Assembly: GCA_947575805.1 (NCBI GenBank)
Contig: CANPOY010000023.1
Location: 1 to 43,088, forward strand
Length of the DNA stretch: 43,088 nt
Reading direction: 5' to 3'
Source of the DNA: an uncultured Lachnospiraceae bacterium
Lineage (GTDB): Bacteria > Bacillota > Clostridia > Lachnospirales > Lachnospiraceae
The translations under genes and the position numbers were made by a program. The notes under the pieces are model-generated. The model had not been told where the DNA came from. It was given only the letters and a program-made list of their open reading frames with translations, and ran no database searches. Positions 1 to 7,225 of this stretch are shown in pieces (the first letter of the stretch is position 1; the number at the start of each line of letters is the position of its first letter).

Positions 1-1
1 C

Positions 2-940
2 TCTATTGAAGAAGCCGAGAAGATTACCAAAGACGCAGGTCTTGACGTATATGATCAGGTGAAGAAGATTCAGCCCATCTGCTTTGAGAACGCATGCTGG
101 GCATATACCGTGGGCGCGGCTATCGCTATCAAGAAGGGCTGCCGTAAGGCATCCGAGGCTGCCGCAGCCATCGGTGAGGGACTTCAGGCATTCTGTATTC
201 CCGGTTCTGTGGCGGATACCCGTAAGGTTGGCCTGGGACACGGTAATCTGGGCAAGATGCTCCTGGAGGAGGATACGGATTGCTTCTGCTTCCTGGCAGG
301 ACATGAGTCCTTTGCAGCGGCAGAGGGCGCTATCGGTATCGCTGAGAAGGCAAACAAGGTTCGTCAGAAGCCTTTGAGGGTTATCTTAAACGGCCTTGGC
401 AAGGATGCGGCAAAGATTATTTCCCGCATCAACGGCTTTACCTTCGTGGAGACCGAGTATGACCCTTACACCAATGAGGTAAAGGAAATTGAGAGAATCC
501 CTTATTCCGAGGGACTTCGTTCCAAGGTAAACTGCTACGGCGCGAACAGCGTTCCCGAGGGCGTTGCCATCATGTGGAAGGAGAATGTGGATGTTTCCAT
601 CACCGGTAACTCCACCAACCCCACCAGATTCCAGCATCCTGTTGCAGGCACCTATAAGAAGGAGAGAACCGAGGCAGGAAAGAAGTATTTTTCCGTTGCT
701 TCCGGCGGCGGTACGGGACGTACCCTGCATCCCGACAACATGGCGGCAGGCCCTGCTTCTTACGGTTTCACGGATACCCTGGGACGCATGCACTCTGACG
801 CACAGTTTGCAGGTTCTTCTTCCGTGCCCGCACACGTTGAGATGATGGGCCTGATTGGTATGGGCAACAACCCCATGGTGGGCGCTACCGTGGCTGTGGC
901 CGTGCTGATTGAGGAAGCGGCGAAGGAAGGGAAGTTCTAA
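2..940 (+). CDS. GGGtGRT-family protein (5' end cut by window)
   Basis: The reading frame is open from base 2, so the gene begins before the window; at least 312 residues are visible. A GTG at 59 is internal, not the true start. The family is named for a glycine-rich GGGTGRT motif, seen here at about residue 235 of the visible part within a conserved SGGGTGRTLHPDNMAAGP stretch. The family is widespread in anaerobic Firmicutes and Bacteroidetes. Its biochemical role is not known to me, though I recall it often lies beside an Fe-S scaffold gene. No signal peptide or membrane segment is seen. The last 67 bases before the final few codons are duplicated at 3577-3643, and the last three residues (GKF) were probably supplied by the inserted element, since the displaced copy ends in NRF. 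A terminator follows at 970-1008. Confidence 0.85.
   Translation, partial: SIEEAEKITKDAGLDVYDQVKKIQPICFENACWAYTVGAAIAIKKGCRKASEAAAAIGEGLQAFCIPGSVADTRKVGLGHGNLGKMLLEEDTDCFCFLAGHESFAAAEGAIGIAEKANKVRQKPLRVILNGLGKDAAKIISRINGFTFVETEYDPYTNEVKEIERIPYSEGLRSKVNCYGANSVPEGVAIMWKENVDVSITGNSTNPTRFQHPVAGTYKKERTEAGKKYFSVASGGGTGRTLHPDNMAAGPASYGFTDTLGRMHSDAQFAGSSSVPAHVEMMGLIGMGNNPMVGATVAVAVLIEEAAKEGKF
862..928 (+). repeat. 67-bp direct repeat, left copy (attL-like)
   Basis: This stretch is identical base for base to 3577-3643 (offset 2715). It codes for the region around GNNPMVGATVAVAVLIEEAAKE of the GGGtGRT protein. Identity stops abruptly on both sides (t861/a3576 and g929/a3644). Confidence 0.9.
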
Positions 941-969
941 GCGATAAATGCAGTAATTTCAATGGTTTT

Positions 970-1008
970 AAGCCTCTTCTGGAGAAATCTTGGGGAGGCT
1001 TTTCATTA
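970..1008 (+). terminator. intrinsic terminator after the GGGtGRT gene
   Basis: AAGCCTC at 970-976 pairs with GAGGCTT at 995-1001, followed by a T-rich stretch. If the insertion model holds, this terminator came with the element, because the displaced native end has a different terminator at 3703-3745. Confidence 0.6.
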
Positions 1009-1463
1009 TATTTTTTTGAGTGTAAATAATGGGCTCTCGGAATCATGACCCTATCGGCCAAAGCCCAGCGATCGGTTGAACATTGAAAAGAAAATATTGT
1101 CCAGAACGGAACAATGGGAATGAATTTTGAGAAAAAAGTGCGCAGTTTACTAGCCCCTGCGTTGGACATGGTTTATAATGGTATTGCTTTGCCTAAAGAG
1201 CATCTTTTAGTCGGGACGCATAATCTTTTGGCTTTTTTTGTCTAAAGTATTGACATAGGTCCATTGATGTAATAAAAGGAAATATAAAAATTGAAGTCAA
1301 ACTGCAATATGGAAAAGATATACTAAATATTGTGAAAGGATGTTGAAAAATTTTATGGAATATGCTACATTTACAATATGTTTCTGTAAGAAAATGAAAA
1401 TTTGATTAAAAACATTGATTTCCTTGCGAAAATGTGATAAAGTGATCAATTCTGGAGGGTACT
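1009..1463. other. AT-rich gene-free leader upstream of the toxin gene
   Basis: No convincing coding sequence is seen. A consensus -35-like TTGACA lies at 1250-1255 with only poorly spaced AT-rich hexamers downstream (TAATAA at 1270). A weaker TTGATT (1415) / GATAAA (1436) pair lies just before the toxin gene. The promoter therefore cannot be assigned with confidence. The stretch is long for a two-gene toxin-antitoxin leader and could hold the lost integrase region or regulatory sites. Confidence 0.4.
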
Positions 1464-2900
1464 ATGGCGAAAAAGAAAGTATATGCTGTGAGAAAGGGAA
1501 AAGTTGAAGGAATTTTTGAAACATGGGAGGAATGTAAAGCCTCTGTAGATGGTTATCCTGGTGCAGAGTATAAGAGTTTTGCGACAAAGGATGAGGCTTT
1601 GGTATACTTGGATGGAGAAGCTGTTTCCGATGATGGGATTTCATTGGTCGATGAAAAGGAACAAGAGGGAAACTGTGTGGTTGCATATGTAGATGGCAGT
1701 TTTGATGAAAAGATAGGAAAGTATGCTTTTGGTTGTATCATGATTCTGCCGAGTGGTGAAATTATCCGGGAATCGGGAAATGGGGATAATCCAGAATCTA
1801 TTGCGTCGAGAAACGTAACCGGGGAAATGCTTGGTGCGATGTTTGCAGTGAAATGGTGTATTGAAAATAGGTATTCTTCAATAAAAATTTGTTATGATTA
1901 TAGTGGAATAGAAATGTGGGCTACGGGCCAGTGGAAAGCAAAGACGAATTTGACAAAGAAATATGCAGATTTTATGAAAGATAACACGAGTAAAATTCAG
2001 GTAACTTTTCAGAAGATAGAAGCTCATACGGGAAATAAATATAATGAGGAAGCTGACCGATTGGCGAAGGCCGCTCTGACGGAGGGGAAAGGGATTCCTA
2101 AAATAAAAAAAGGGGAATTTTGGTTTACAGTAGAGGGTATTTTATGGTCTGATATATTAGGAATACTTGAAATCATGCAGGATGAATTTAGCATGAATAA
2201 TTTTCAAAAAGAAGATCAACCTAATCCATATGGACATTCTGTCGCGATTAAGATGGGAAAAGGAGAAAAAATCGTTATAAAACACTATGACAGGGGAGAA
2301 AAAGTGGTGATGCAGGGAAAGCCCCAAAAGCTATTTGAGACATTTGTGGCTTATGTGGCGGAACTTGTGGAAGTTGAAAGATTACCACAGATATATAGAG
2401 ATACATATAATATTGAAATTAATAAGGATGAAGTGCGTTCAGAGTTTCAGTATTATATGCCAAATTCATACGATAAATTGCCAGAAAAGATGTCGCGCAC
2501 TCTGCATCAGGCAGTATGCAATTTGAAGCTGACGGGAGATATGTTTGATGGGACTTACCTTGCGCAGCCAGTTATACGAGCGATTGACGGGCATCTGAAG
2601 ATGATATTGAAAGCGGTAAATATTATTCCGAATGCGCAATATATAAAAGAACATAATTATGATATGTTTGAGAAAACAGGTGCAAAGTACAAGTTGTCCG
2701 CAGCAAGAATGGGAACGGCAACGACGGAGCAGGCTAAGTATATTGGGAATTGCTATACTTTTTTTGTGAATAACAGACACGAGCTGTCGCATTGGGATGA
2801 TCCGACAGATCCGTTGGATACAACAAAACTTTTGGATGTTGAGGGGGCTCATAGTCTTATAAAAAGAACATTGGCACTGATTGATGAATATTATGAGTAA
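1464..2900 (+). CDS. RNase HI - RnlA-type HEPN toxin fusion
   Basis: A 478-residue protein in at least three parts. Residues 1-50 resemble the viroplasmin-like hybrid-binding domain that precedes many RNases H1 (YAVRKGKVEGIF, tryptophan at 21, KSFATKDEAL). Residues 71-205 are an RNase HI domain with all catalytic positions: D77, E121, D145, H188 and D198. Residues about 215-478 look like RnlA (RNase LS): a TBP-like repeat with GEKVVMQGKPQKLF, then a helical C-terminus with the HEPN motif R438-x4-H443 (RHELSH) and an upstream R372-x2-D375. E. coli RnlA, as I recall, uses R255, E258, R318 and H323, with the same R-x4-H spacing. RnlA cleaves mRNA, blocks phage T4 growth, is neutralised by RnlB, and is stimulated by RNase HI. 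Start: ATG preceded by TGGAGGG at suitable distance. The next gene follows after 36 bases and fits RnlB. RNase HI assignment is firm; the RnlA assignment is from motif and context. Confidence 0.8.
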   Translation: MAKKKVYAVRKGKVEGIFETWEECKASVDGYPGAEYKSFATKDEALVYLDGEAVSDDGISLVDEKEQEGNCVVAYVDGSFDEKIGKYAFGCIMILPSGEIIRESGNGDNPESIASRNVTGEMLGAMFAVKWCIENRYSSIKICYDYSGIEMWATGQWKAKTNLTKKYADFMKDNTSKIQVTFQKIEAHTGNKYNEEADRLAKAALTEGKGIPKIKKGEFWFTVEGILWSDILGILEIMQDEFSMNNFQKEDQPNPYGHSVAIKMGKGEKIVIKHYDRGEKVVMQGKPQKLFETFVAYVAELVEVERLPQIYRDTYNIEINKDEVRSEFQYYMPNSYDKLPEKMSRTLHQAVCNLKLTGDMFDGTYLAQPVIRAIDGHLKMILKAVNIIPNAQYIKEHNYDMFEKTGAKYKLSAARMGTATTEQAKYIGNCYTFFVNNRHELSHWDDPTDPLDTTKLLDVEGAHSLIKRTLALIDEYYE

Positions 2901-2936
2901 TAGCCAATGATTATTTGGTGGAAAGGAGAGCAGCCA

Positions 2937-3302
2937 ATGACGAATTATGATATTTTTAATGTTGAAGAACAGGATGTAAAACTTGTTATTGTCATGAAAA
3001 CCGGTGAATCTCCTTTTGACTATGCGGCGGATATTCAAGAGCAGCTAAAAAACAGGGGATTTGTAGGCGCATTTTTAATTGATGAACTGTTGCATAGCGG
3101 AAATAATGATGAGCGGTTTATCAAGGGATTTTTTGATGGGGAGGAATTTGATAAAGGGAAATTTGTTTTTGAACAAATTGCACGAAGTAACAAGATAAGG
3201 GACTTCGCATGTCAATACTTGAGAAGTGATATGGATGTTTTGAATTATAGTTGTTTAACGGAACGGCAGCAAAAACTGATTTCACATGGATGTATGGTAT
3301 AA
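2937..3302 (+). CDS. RnlB-like antitoxin candidate
   Basis: A 121-residue protein immediately downstream of the RNase HI-RnlA fusion. The ATG at 2937 has a good site (GGAGA, about 7 bases upstream) and is preferred over an in-frame ATG at 2907. E. coli RnlB is about the same length (123 residues, from memory) and follows rnlA in the same way, forming a complex that blocks the ribonuclease. I recognise a general likeness (N-terminal strand-rich part, LIDELLHSGNNDERF helix, C-terminal LTERQQKLIS helix) rather than a diagnostic motif. No membrane segment or signal peptide. Position, size and operon structure carry most of the weight. If not RnlB it is still the likely neutralising partner of the upstream toxin. 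Confidence 0.65.
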   Translation: MTNYDIFNVEEQDVKLVIVMKTGESPFDYAADIQEQLKNRGFVGAFLIDELLHSGNNDERFIKGFFDGEEFDKGKFVFEQIARSNKIRDFACQYLRSDMDVLNYSCLTERQQKLISHGCMV

Positions 3303-3576
3303 GCGCCTTTGCATCATGAAATTTTGTTTGTCTTTTTAGGAATAGTGGGAATGAAGATATTATAAGCTGGGTAGGGAAAAGTTATATGGCAGAAGGTTAT
3401 TGTTACCCACCATTCAAGTCTACCTCACGTTTACGGTATAGGAAATAATAGTTGAATAAATCTATATACATATAGGTACAGAATAATATATTTAAGTGGG
3501 TAAATGCTTGATTATATGGGGAAATCGAGAGAAATATTTTGATGTATAAGGACATAGAAAGACATCCAAATGCAAA

Positions 3577-3643
3577 GGGCAACAACCCCATGGTGGGCGC
3601 TACCGTGGCTGTGGCCGTGCTGATTGAGGAAGCGGCGAAGGAA
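3577..3643 (+). repeat. 67-bp direct repeat, right copy (attR-like)
   Basis: Identical to 862-928. It continues in the GGGtGRT reading frame as AAC CGT TTC TGA, giving a natural-looking C-terminus ending in ENRF. No sequence further upstream of the GGGtGRT gene is present here, so only the gene end is duplicated. Confidence 0.9.
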
Positions 3644-3654
3644 AACCGTTTCTG
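3577..3654 (+). pseudogene. orphan 3' end of the GGGtGRT gene
   Basis: Twenty-five codons of the GGGtGRT gene plus a TGA stop, with no start and nothing of the gene before them. The sequence just upstream (3303-3576) is AT-rich island DNA. The stop sits in the loop of a small hairpin (CGTTTC / GAAACG at 3647-3662). Probably the original end of the chromosomal gene, cut off by the insertion. Confidence 0.7.
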
Positions 3655-3702
3655 AAGAAACGATTGCAAATTCTTGTAAAACACCAAAAAAAAGAATTTT
3701 GT

Positions 3703-3745
3703 GGGCAAATCAAGTCGCGATATGGTTTGATTTGCCCTTTTTTTA
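3703..3745 (+). terminator. intrinsic terminator, probably the original one of the GGGtGRT gene
   Basis: GGGCAAATCAA at 3703-3713 pairs perfectly with TTGATTTGCCC at 3727-3737, followed by seven T residues. It sits about 50 bases after the orphan gene end, where the native terminator would be expected. Confidence 0.85.
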
Positions 3746-3775
3746 TAATATAATTGATCCAGGACGCTACATTAA

Positions 3776-3898
3776 TTTCCAAAAGACTCTCTGAAGGAGA
3801 AAAGAAATTATATAATTGAACTGCTGCGCAGAAGCAGTGAACAGGAAGAACTTGCCTTAAATTATTTGAAAAAGGCAGTAGCATTTATTCAGAAATGA
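3776..3898 (+). pseudogene. possible small gene remnant
   Basis: An open frame of 40 codons ending in TGA at 3896-3898 reads as an amphipathic helical tail (IIELLRRSSEQEELALNYLKK). No plausible ATG or ribosome site is visible, so at most this is the C-terminal scrap of a lost gene. I do not recognise the family. The rest of 3303-4030 holds only the repeat copy, the terminator and the promoter listed here. Confidence 0.25.
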
Positions 3899-3960
3899 AA
3901 TTTGACTAATTGTCAGCAAAGAAATCAACCACAGGTTGTTCCGTATTGAAAACTAATCGC

Positions 3961-3989
3961 TTGTACGTAATAACAATATTTGCTATGAT
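3961..3989 (+). promoter_or_regulatory. sigma-A-type promoter for the HTH-methyltransferase gene
   Basis: TTGTAC at 3961-3966, a 17-base spacer, and TATGAT at 3984-3989, about 40 bases before the start codon. Confidence 0.6.
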
Positions 3990-4030
3990 AACTCAGAAAG
4001 CTTTCAAAATATTGAAAAGAGGATTGCTGT

Positions 4031-5005
4031 ATGAATCAAAATATTGGAATGACTATTAAACAACTGCGCCATCGGCACAGGGTTGGGCAGGAAGAACTGG
4101 CAGAAGCATTAGGGGTATCTGCGCAGGCGGTAAGTAAATGGGAAACGGGTAAGGCAAACCCGGATTTGGGCCTGTTGCCAGAATTGGCAAACTATTTTAG
4201 CGTTTCTATAGACAGTTTATTTTCAGGTGTTCAGGATGAGCAGGAAATACCCAGGGAAACAGCAGAGCAGATGGGAATCAATAATTATAGTTGGACAGAG
4301 ATAACAAAAAGCAATTGGAGGGGAACGTTATTGCCGGATTACGGTCCTTACACGCCCGCAGAGGATCAGCTTCATTTGCTTGGAGATATGCGGGGCAAGA
4401 CGGTACTGGAAATCTGTTGTGGATGCGGGGAGTCTCTATTGTGGCTGAAAGAGCAGGGAGCAGAAGAATTATGGGGGTTGGATATTTCAGCCGAACGTAT
4501 CGCTAAAGCAGAAAAACTTCTGGCAAATTCTGATTGGAAGGGGAAATTGTTCGTTTCGCCTATGGAGATAAATCCGGGCATTCCACTTCGCTATTTTGAC
4601 CTGGTACTCTCTATTTACGGGCTGGGTTGGACTGCGGATCCGGATACGACAATTAAGCTGATCGGCGAATATCTCAAACCCGGCGGACGGATTATTTTCT
4701 CATGGGATAATCCATTAATGCAGTGCATAGATTCTGAGGATGGCCGTTATGTTCTCAGTCGTTCTTATGTAGATGAGAGGGTTATTGATTTAGAAAAAAA
4801 AGGCTCCTGCTTTCGCCTCTGCAACTGGAAACTGTCAACCTACCTCAATTGCCTTGCAAATCATGGGTTTCTTATCGAACATGTAGTAGAGGAATCTGTT
4901 TATGATCCAAAGGAGGCCGATATTTTCAAGGAAGGGAAATATTATTCGGCGGGATTGGCAAAACTGATTAATAATGCAGTCATAATCAAGGCACGGAAGC
5001 GATAG
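4031..5005 (+). CDS. XRE-family HTH fused to a class I SAM-dependent methyltransferase
   Basis: 324 residues. Residues 1-65 are a Cro/C1-type helix-turn-helix (IKQLRHRHRVGQEELAEAL, then VSAQAVSKWETGKANPD), a DNA-binding regulatory fold. From about residue 90 to the end is a Rossmann-type methyltransferase with SAM motif I VLEICCGCGESLLWL near residue 125, an acidic residue after the next strand (LWGLDIS), and a post-motif strand with LKPGGRIIFSWDNP. The catalytic part resembles small-molecule methyltransferases of the methyltransferase 11/25 type; the substrate is unknown. It is monocistronic between its own promoter and terminator. The fusion suggests a regulator sensing or controlled by a methylation state, but that is inference. 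ATG start with AAAGAGGA upstream. Confidence 0.8.
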   Translation: MNQNIGMTIKQLRHRHRVGQEELAEALGVSAQAVSKWETGKANPDLGLLPELANYFSVSIDSLFSGVQDEQEIPRETAEQMGINNYSWTEITKSNWRGTLLPDYGPYTPAEDQLHLLGDMRGKTVLEICCGCGESLLWLKEQGAEELWGLDISAERIAKAEKLLANSDWKGKLFVSPMEINPGIPLRYFDLVLSIYGLGWTADPDTTIKLIGEYLKPGGRIIFSWDNPLMQCIDSEDGRYVLSRSYVDERVIDLEKKGSCFRLCNWKLSTYLNCLANHGFLIEHVVEESVYDPKEADIFKEGKYYSAGLAKLINNAVIIKARKR

Positions 5006-5019
5006 TATTATTGAAGAGC

Positions 5020-5060
5020 GTCCGGATCCGGGGATTTCCCATGATCCGGATGGCTTTTTA
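5020..5060 (+). terminator. intrinsic terminator
   Basis: GTCCGGATC at 5020-5028 pairs with GATCCGGAT at 5043-5051, followed by TGGCTTTTTA. Confidence 0.75.
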
Positions 5061-5108
5061 TATGAAATACAGTATAATACCGATAACTTAATATCTGAGG
5101 GTATGGCT

Positions 5109-6644
5109 ATGGCAGAAAAAGAGAGAAGTTATATTGCAATTGACCTGAAATCATTCTATGCTTCCGTGGAATGTGTTGAGCGGCAGCTTGACCCGCTTAC
5201 TGCCAACCTGGTAGTGGCAGATGCGGAGCGGACGGAAAAGACGATTTGTCTGGCAGTGTCCCCTTCTCTGAAAGCATACGGGATTCCGGGCAGGGCCAGG
5301 CTGTTTGAAGTTGTGCAGAGGGTAAGGGAAGTAAACCGTGAGAGGCTGGGCAGGGCGCCGGGCAGACGGTTTACTGGTTCTTCCTGCTTTGCGCCGGAAC
5401 TGAAGGAGCATCCGGAACTGGAGCTTTCCTATCTCATTGCTACGCCCCGAATGGCTGTTTACATGGAATACAGCACGATTATCTATCATACCTACCTTAG
5501 ATATATTGCACCGGAGGATATACATGTGTACTCCATTGACGAGGTGTTTTTAGATGTGACACAGTATCTAGGCACTTACCGCATGACGGCAAGGGAGCTG
5601 GCGGCGAAAATGATACGGGAGGTGTTTTCCGCAACAGGGATTACTGCCACGGCCGGAATCGGTACAAACCTGTATCTTTGCAAGGTAGCTATGGATATTG
5701 TGGCAAAGCACACGGCCCCGGATGAAAACGGGGTCAGGATCGGAGAGCTGGACGAGTTCCGTTACAGACAGCTTTTATGGGATCACCGGCCGCTTACGGA
5801 CTTCTGGAGGGTGGGAGGCGGTTATCAGAAGCGTCTGGCGGAAGTGGGGCTTTTCACCATGGGGGATATTGCGCGTTGTTCTCTGGGCGGGGACAGGGAC
5901 TTTTATAACGAGGAGCTGCTGTACCGGATGTTCGGCGTCAATGCGGAGCTTCTGATTGACCATGCCTGGGGGTGGGAACCTGTGACCATGGAGCAGATTA
6001 AGGCTTACAAGCCGGAGACCAGCAGTATCAGCTCCGGCCAGGTCCTGCAGCACCCTTATGATTTTGCAGGGGGAAAGCTGATTGTCCGGGAGATGACAGA
6101 GCTTCTGGTGCTGGATCTGGTGGAGAAAAGGCTGGTAACCGACCAGATGACGCTTACCATAGGCTATGACGTGGAAAACCTGACGGATCTGAAGCAGCGG
6201 ACAGGATATCGGGGGGAAGTGACAACGGACCGTTACGGCAGGAAGATACCCAAACATGCCCATGGAACCGCAAACTTAGAAGGCAGGACTTCTTCAACGG
6301 AAAAAATTATGGATGCGGTGACGGAACTGTATGACAGGATTGTAGACCCTTCCCTGACCGTGCGCCGGGTGACGGTGGCCGCAAACCGGCTGGTGGACGA
6401 GGGGGAGGCAGCGAAAGCGGACAGCCGGGAATATGAGCAACTCGACCTGTTCACGGATTATGGGGCACTGGAGCAGGAGCGGGAGGCGGAAAAGGCCCGG
6501 CTTACCAAAGAGAGAAAGCTGCAGGAGGCCATGCTGGAAGTGAAAAAGAAGTATGGTAAAAATGCTATATTAAAGGGTACGAATTTGCAGGAGGGAGCCA
6601 CCACCATGGAGCGAAATCGCCAGATCGGAGGGCACAAGGCATGA
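5109..6644 (+). CDS. Y-family (UmuC/DinB-like) DNA polymerase
   Basis: 511 residues; a translesion DNA polymerase that copies past damaged bases. The palm carries the catalytic carboxylates: D12 in AIDLKSFYASVE and D144-E145 in YSIDEVFLD. A helix-hairpin-helix-like thumb (around LTDFWRVGGGYQKRLAEVGL) and a little-finger region follow. The last 60 residues are charged and helical. I chose ATG 5109 rather than 5103 because GAGGG at 5097-5101 is then 7 bases away. The stop overlaps the start of the next gene (ATGA), so the two are translationally coupled. Firmicute Y-family genes of this kind (UvrX type) are often followed by a YolD-like gene, as here. A TATAAT lies at 5074; I see no clear LexA operator in the leader. 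Confidence 0.9.
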   Translation: MAEKERSYIAIDLKSFYASVECVERQLDPLTANLVVADAERTEKTICLAVSPSLKAYGIPGRARLFEVVQRVREVNRERLGRAPGRRFTGSSCFAPELKEHPELELSYLIATPRMAVYMEYSTIIYHTYLRYIAPEDIHVYSIDEVFLDVTQYLGTYRMTARELAAKMIREVFSATGITATAGIGTNLYLCKVAMDIVAKHTAPDENGVRIGELDEFRYRQLLWDHRPLTDFWRVGGGYQKRLAEVGLFTMGDIARCSLGGDRDFYNEELLYRMFGVNAELLIDHAWGWEPVTMEQIKAYKPETSSISSGQVLQHPYDFAGGKLIVREMTELLVLDLVEKRLVTDQMTLTIGYDVENLTDLKQRTGYRGEVTTDRYGRKIPKHAHGTANLEGRTSSTEKIMDAVTELYDRIVDPSLTVRRVTVAANRLVDEGEAAKADSREYEQLDLFTDYGALEQEREAEKARLTKERKLQEAMLEVKKKYGKNAILKGTNLQEGATTMERNRQIGGHKA

Positions 6645-7096
6645 GGAAGGATGAGCGTGAGCAGGGCAGGTATGACGATATTCTCCATCTATCCCATCCC
6701 ATATCCAGGCGTCATCCGCCGATGCCGCTACAGGACAGGGCCGCACAGTTTATGCCCTTTGCAGCCCTCACCGGCCATGAGGATGCGGTCAGGGAGACTG
6801 CCCGGCTGACCGATTCCCGTGTGGAATTGGATGAGGGGCAGAGGGAGAAGCTGGATCAGCGGCTCTCCCTGCTTCTTAAGTCCATGTATGAGTGTCCCGG
6901 CCTGGAGCCGGAGATAACGGTTATTTATTTCAGGCCGGATGAAAAAAAGGCTGGCGGGGCCTACGTATCTGTGAGCGGACGGGTGCAAAAGGTGGACGGA
7001 TACCGGCGGAGGATTCTGCTGAAGGACGGAACGGCCCTCCCCATGGATGAGATTGTCGGTATGGAGGGGGATGTGTTTGAGAGTATGGCGGAATGA
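6641..7096 (+). CDS. YolD-like partner of the Y-family polymerase
   Basis: 151 residues overlapping the polymerase gene by four bases (ATGA). Residues 28-52 contain the conserved MPLQDRAAQFMPFAALTGHE segment typical of YolD-like proteins in Clostridia; the remainder is a small beta-rich domain (ITVIYFRPDEKKAGGAYVSV, KVDGYRRRILLKDG). YolD-like proteins accompany UmuC-like polymerases in Firmicutes and are thought to act as accessory factors, replacing UmuD; the mechanism is not established. Soluble, no signal peptide. Confidence 0.75.
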   Translation: MRKDEREQGRYDDILHLSHPISRRHPPMPLQDRAAQFMPFAALTGHEDAVRETARLTDSRVELDEGQREKLDQRLSLLLKSMYECPGLEPEITVIYFRPDEKKAGGAYVSVSGRVQKVDGYRRRILLKDGTALPMDEIVGMEGDVFESMAE

Positions 7097-7225
7097 CTGC
7101 TTAAAGCGGGACAGGAAAATCAAAGTGGCGCTATACTTGCCGTCTGTAAACGATTCCTTTTCTTTTTTCCTGCAGCTTGTTATCCTTATTTCAACAGAGA
7201 ACAAATCGTTGAAGGAGGAAAATCA

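Larger units (their letters stand above)
862..3643. mobile_element. putative small integrated element carrying an rnlAB-like toxin-antitoxin module
   Basis: A perfect 67-bp direct repeat bounds an AT-rich segment of about 2.65 kb that interrupts GC-richer housekeeping sequence. The left repeat lies in the intact GGGtGRT gene and the right repeat is an orphan copy of that gene's 3' end, still in its own reading frame to a stop and followed by its own terminator. This is the arrangement left when an element integrates into a gene's 3' end and restores the gene with its own copy. There is no integrase or transposase inside, so the element is either decayed or moved by enzymes supplied elsewhere. 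A partial gene duplication followed by insertion is the alternative. Confidence 0.55.

Noticed and set aside
3403..3503. Inverted repeat TTACCCAC / GTGGGTAA inside the island
   Set aside because: Eight bases separated by about 85 is easily met by chance; no further support.
862..3643. Insertion sequence as the cause of the duplication
   Set aside because: No transposase frame or terminal inverted repeats are seen, and 67 bases is far longer than a target-site duplication.
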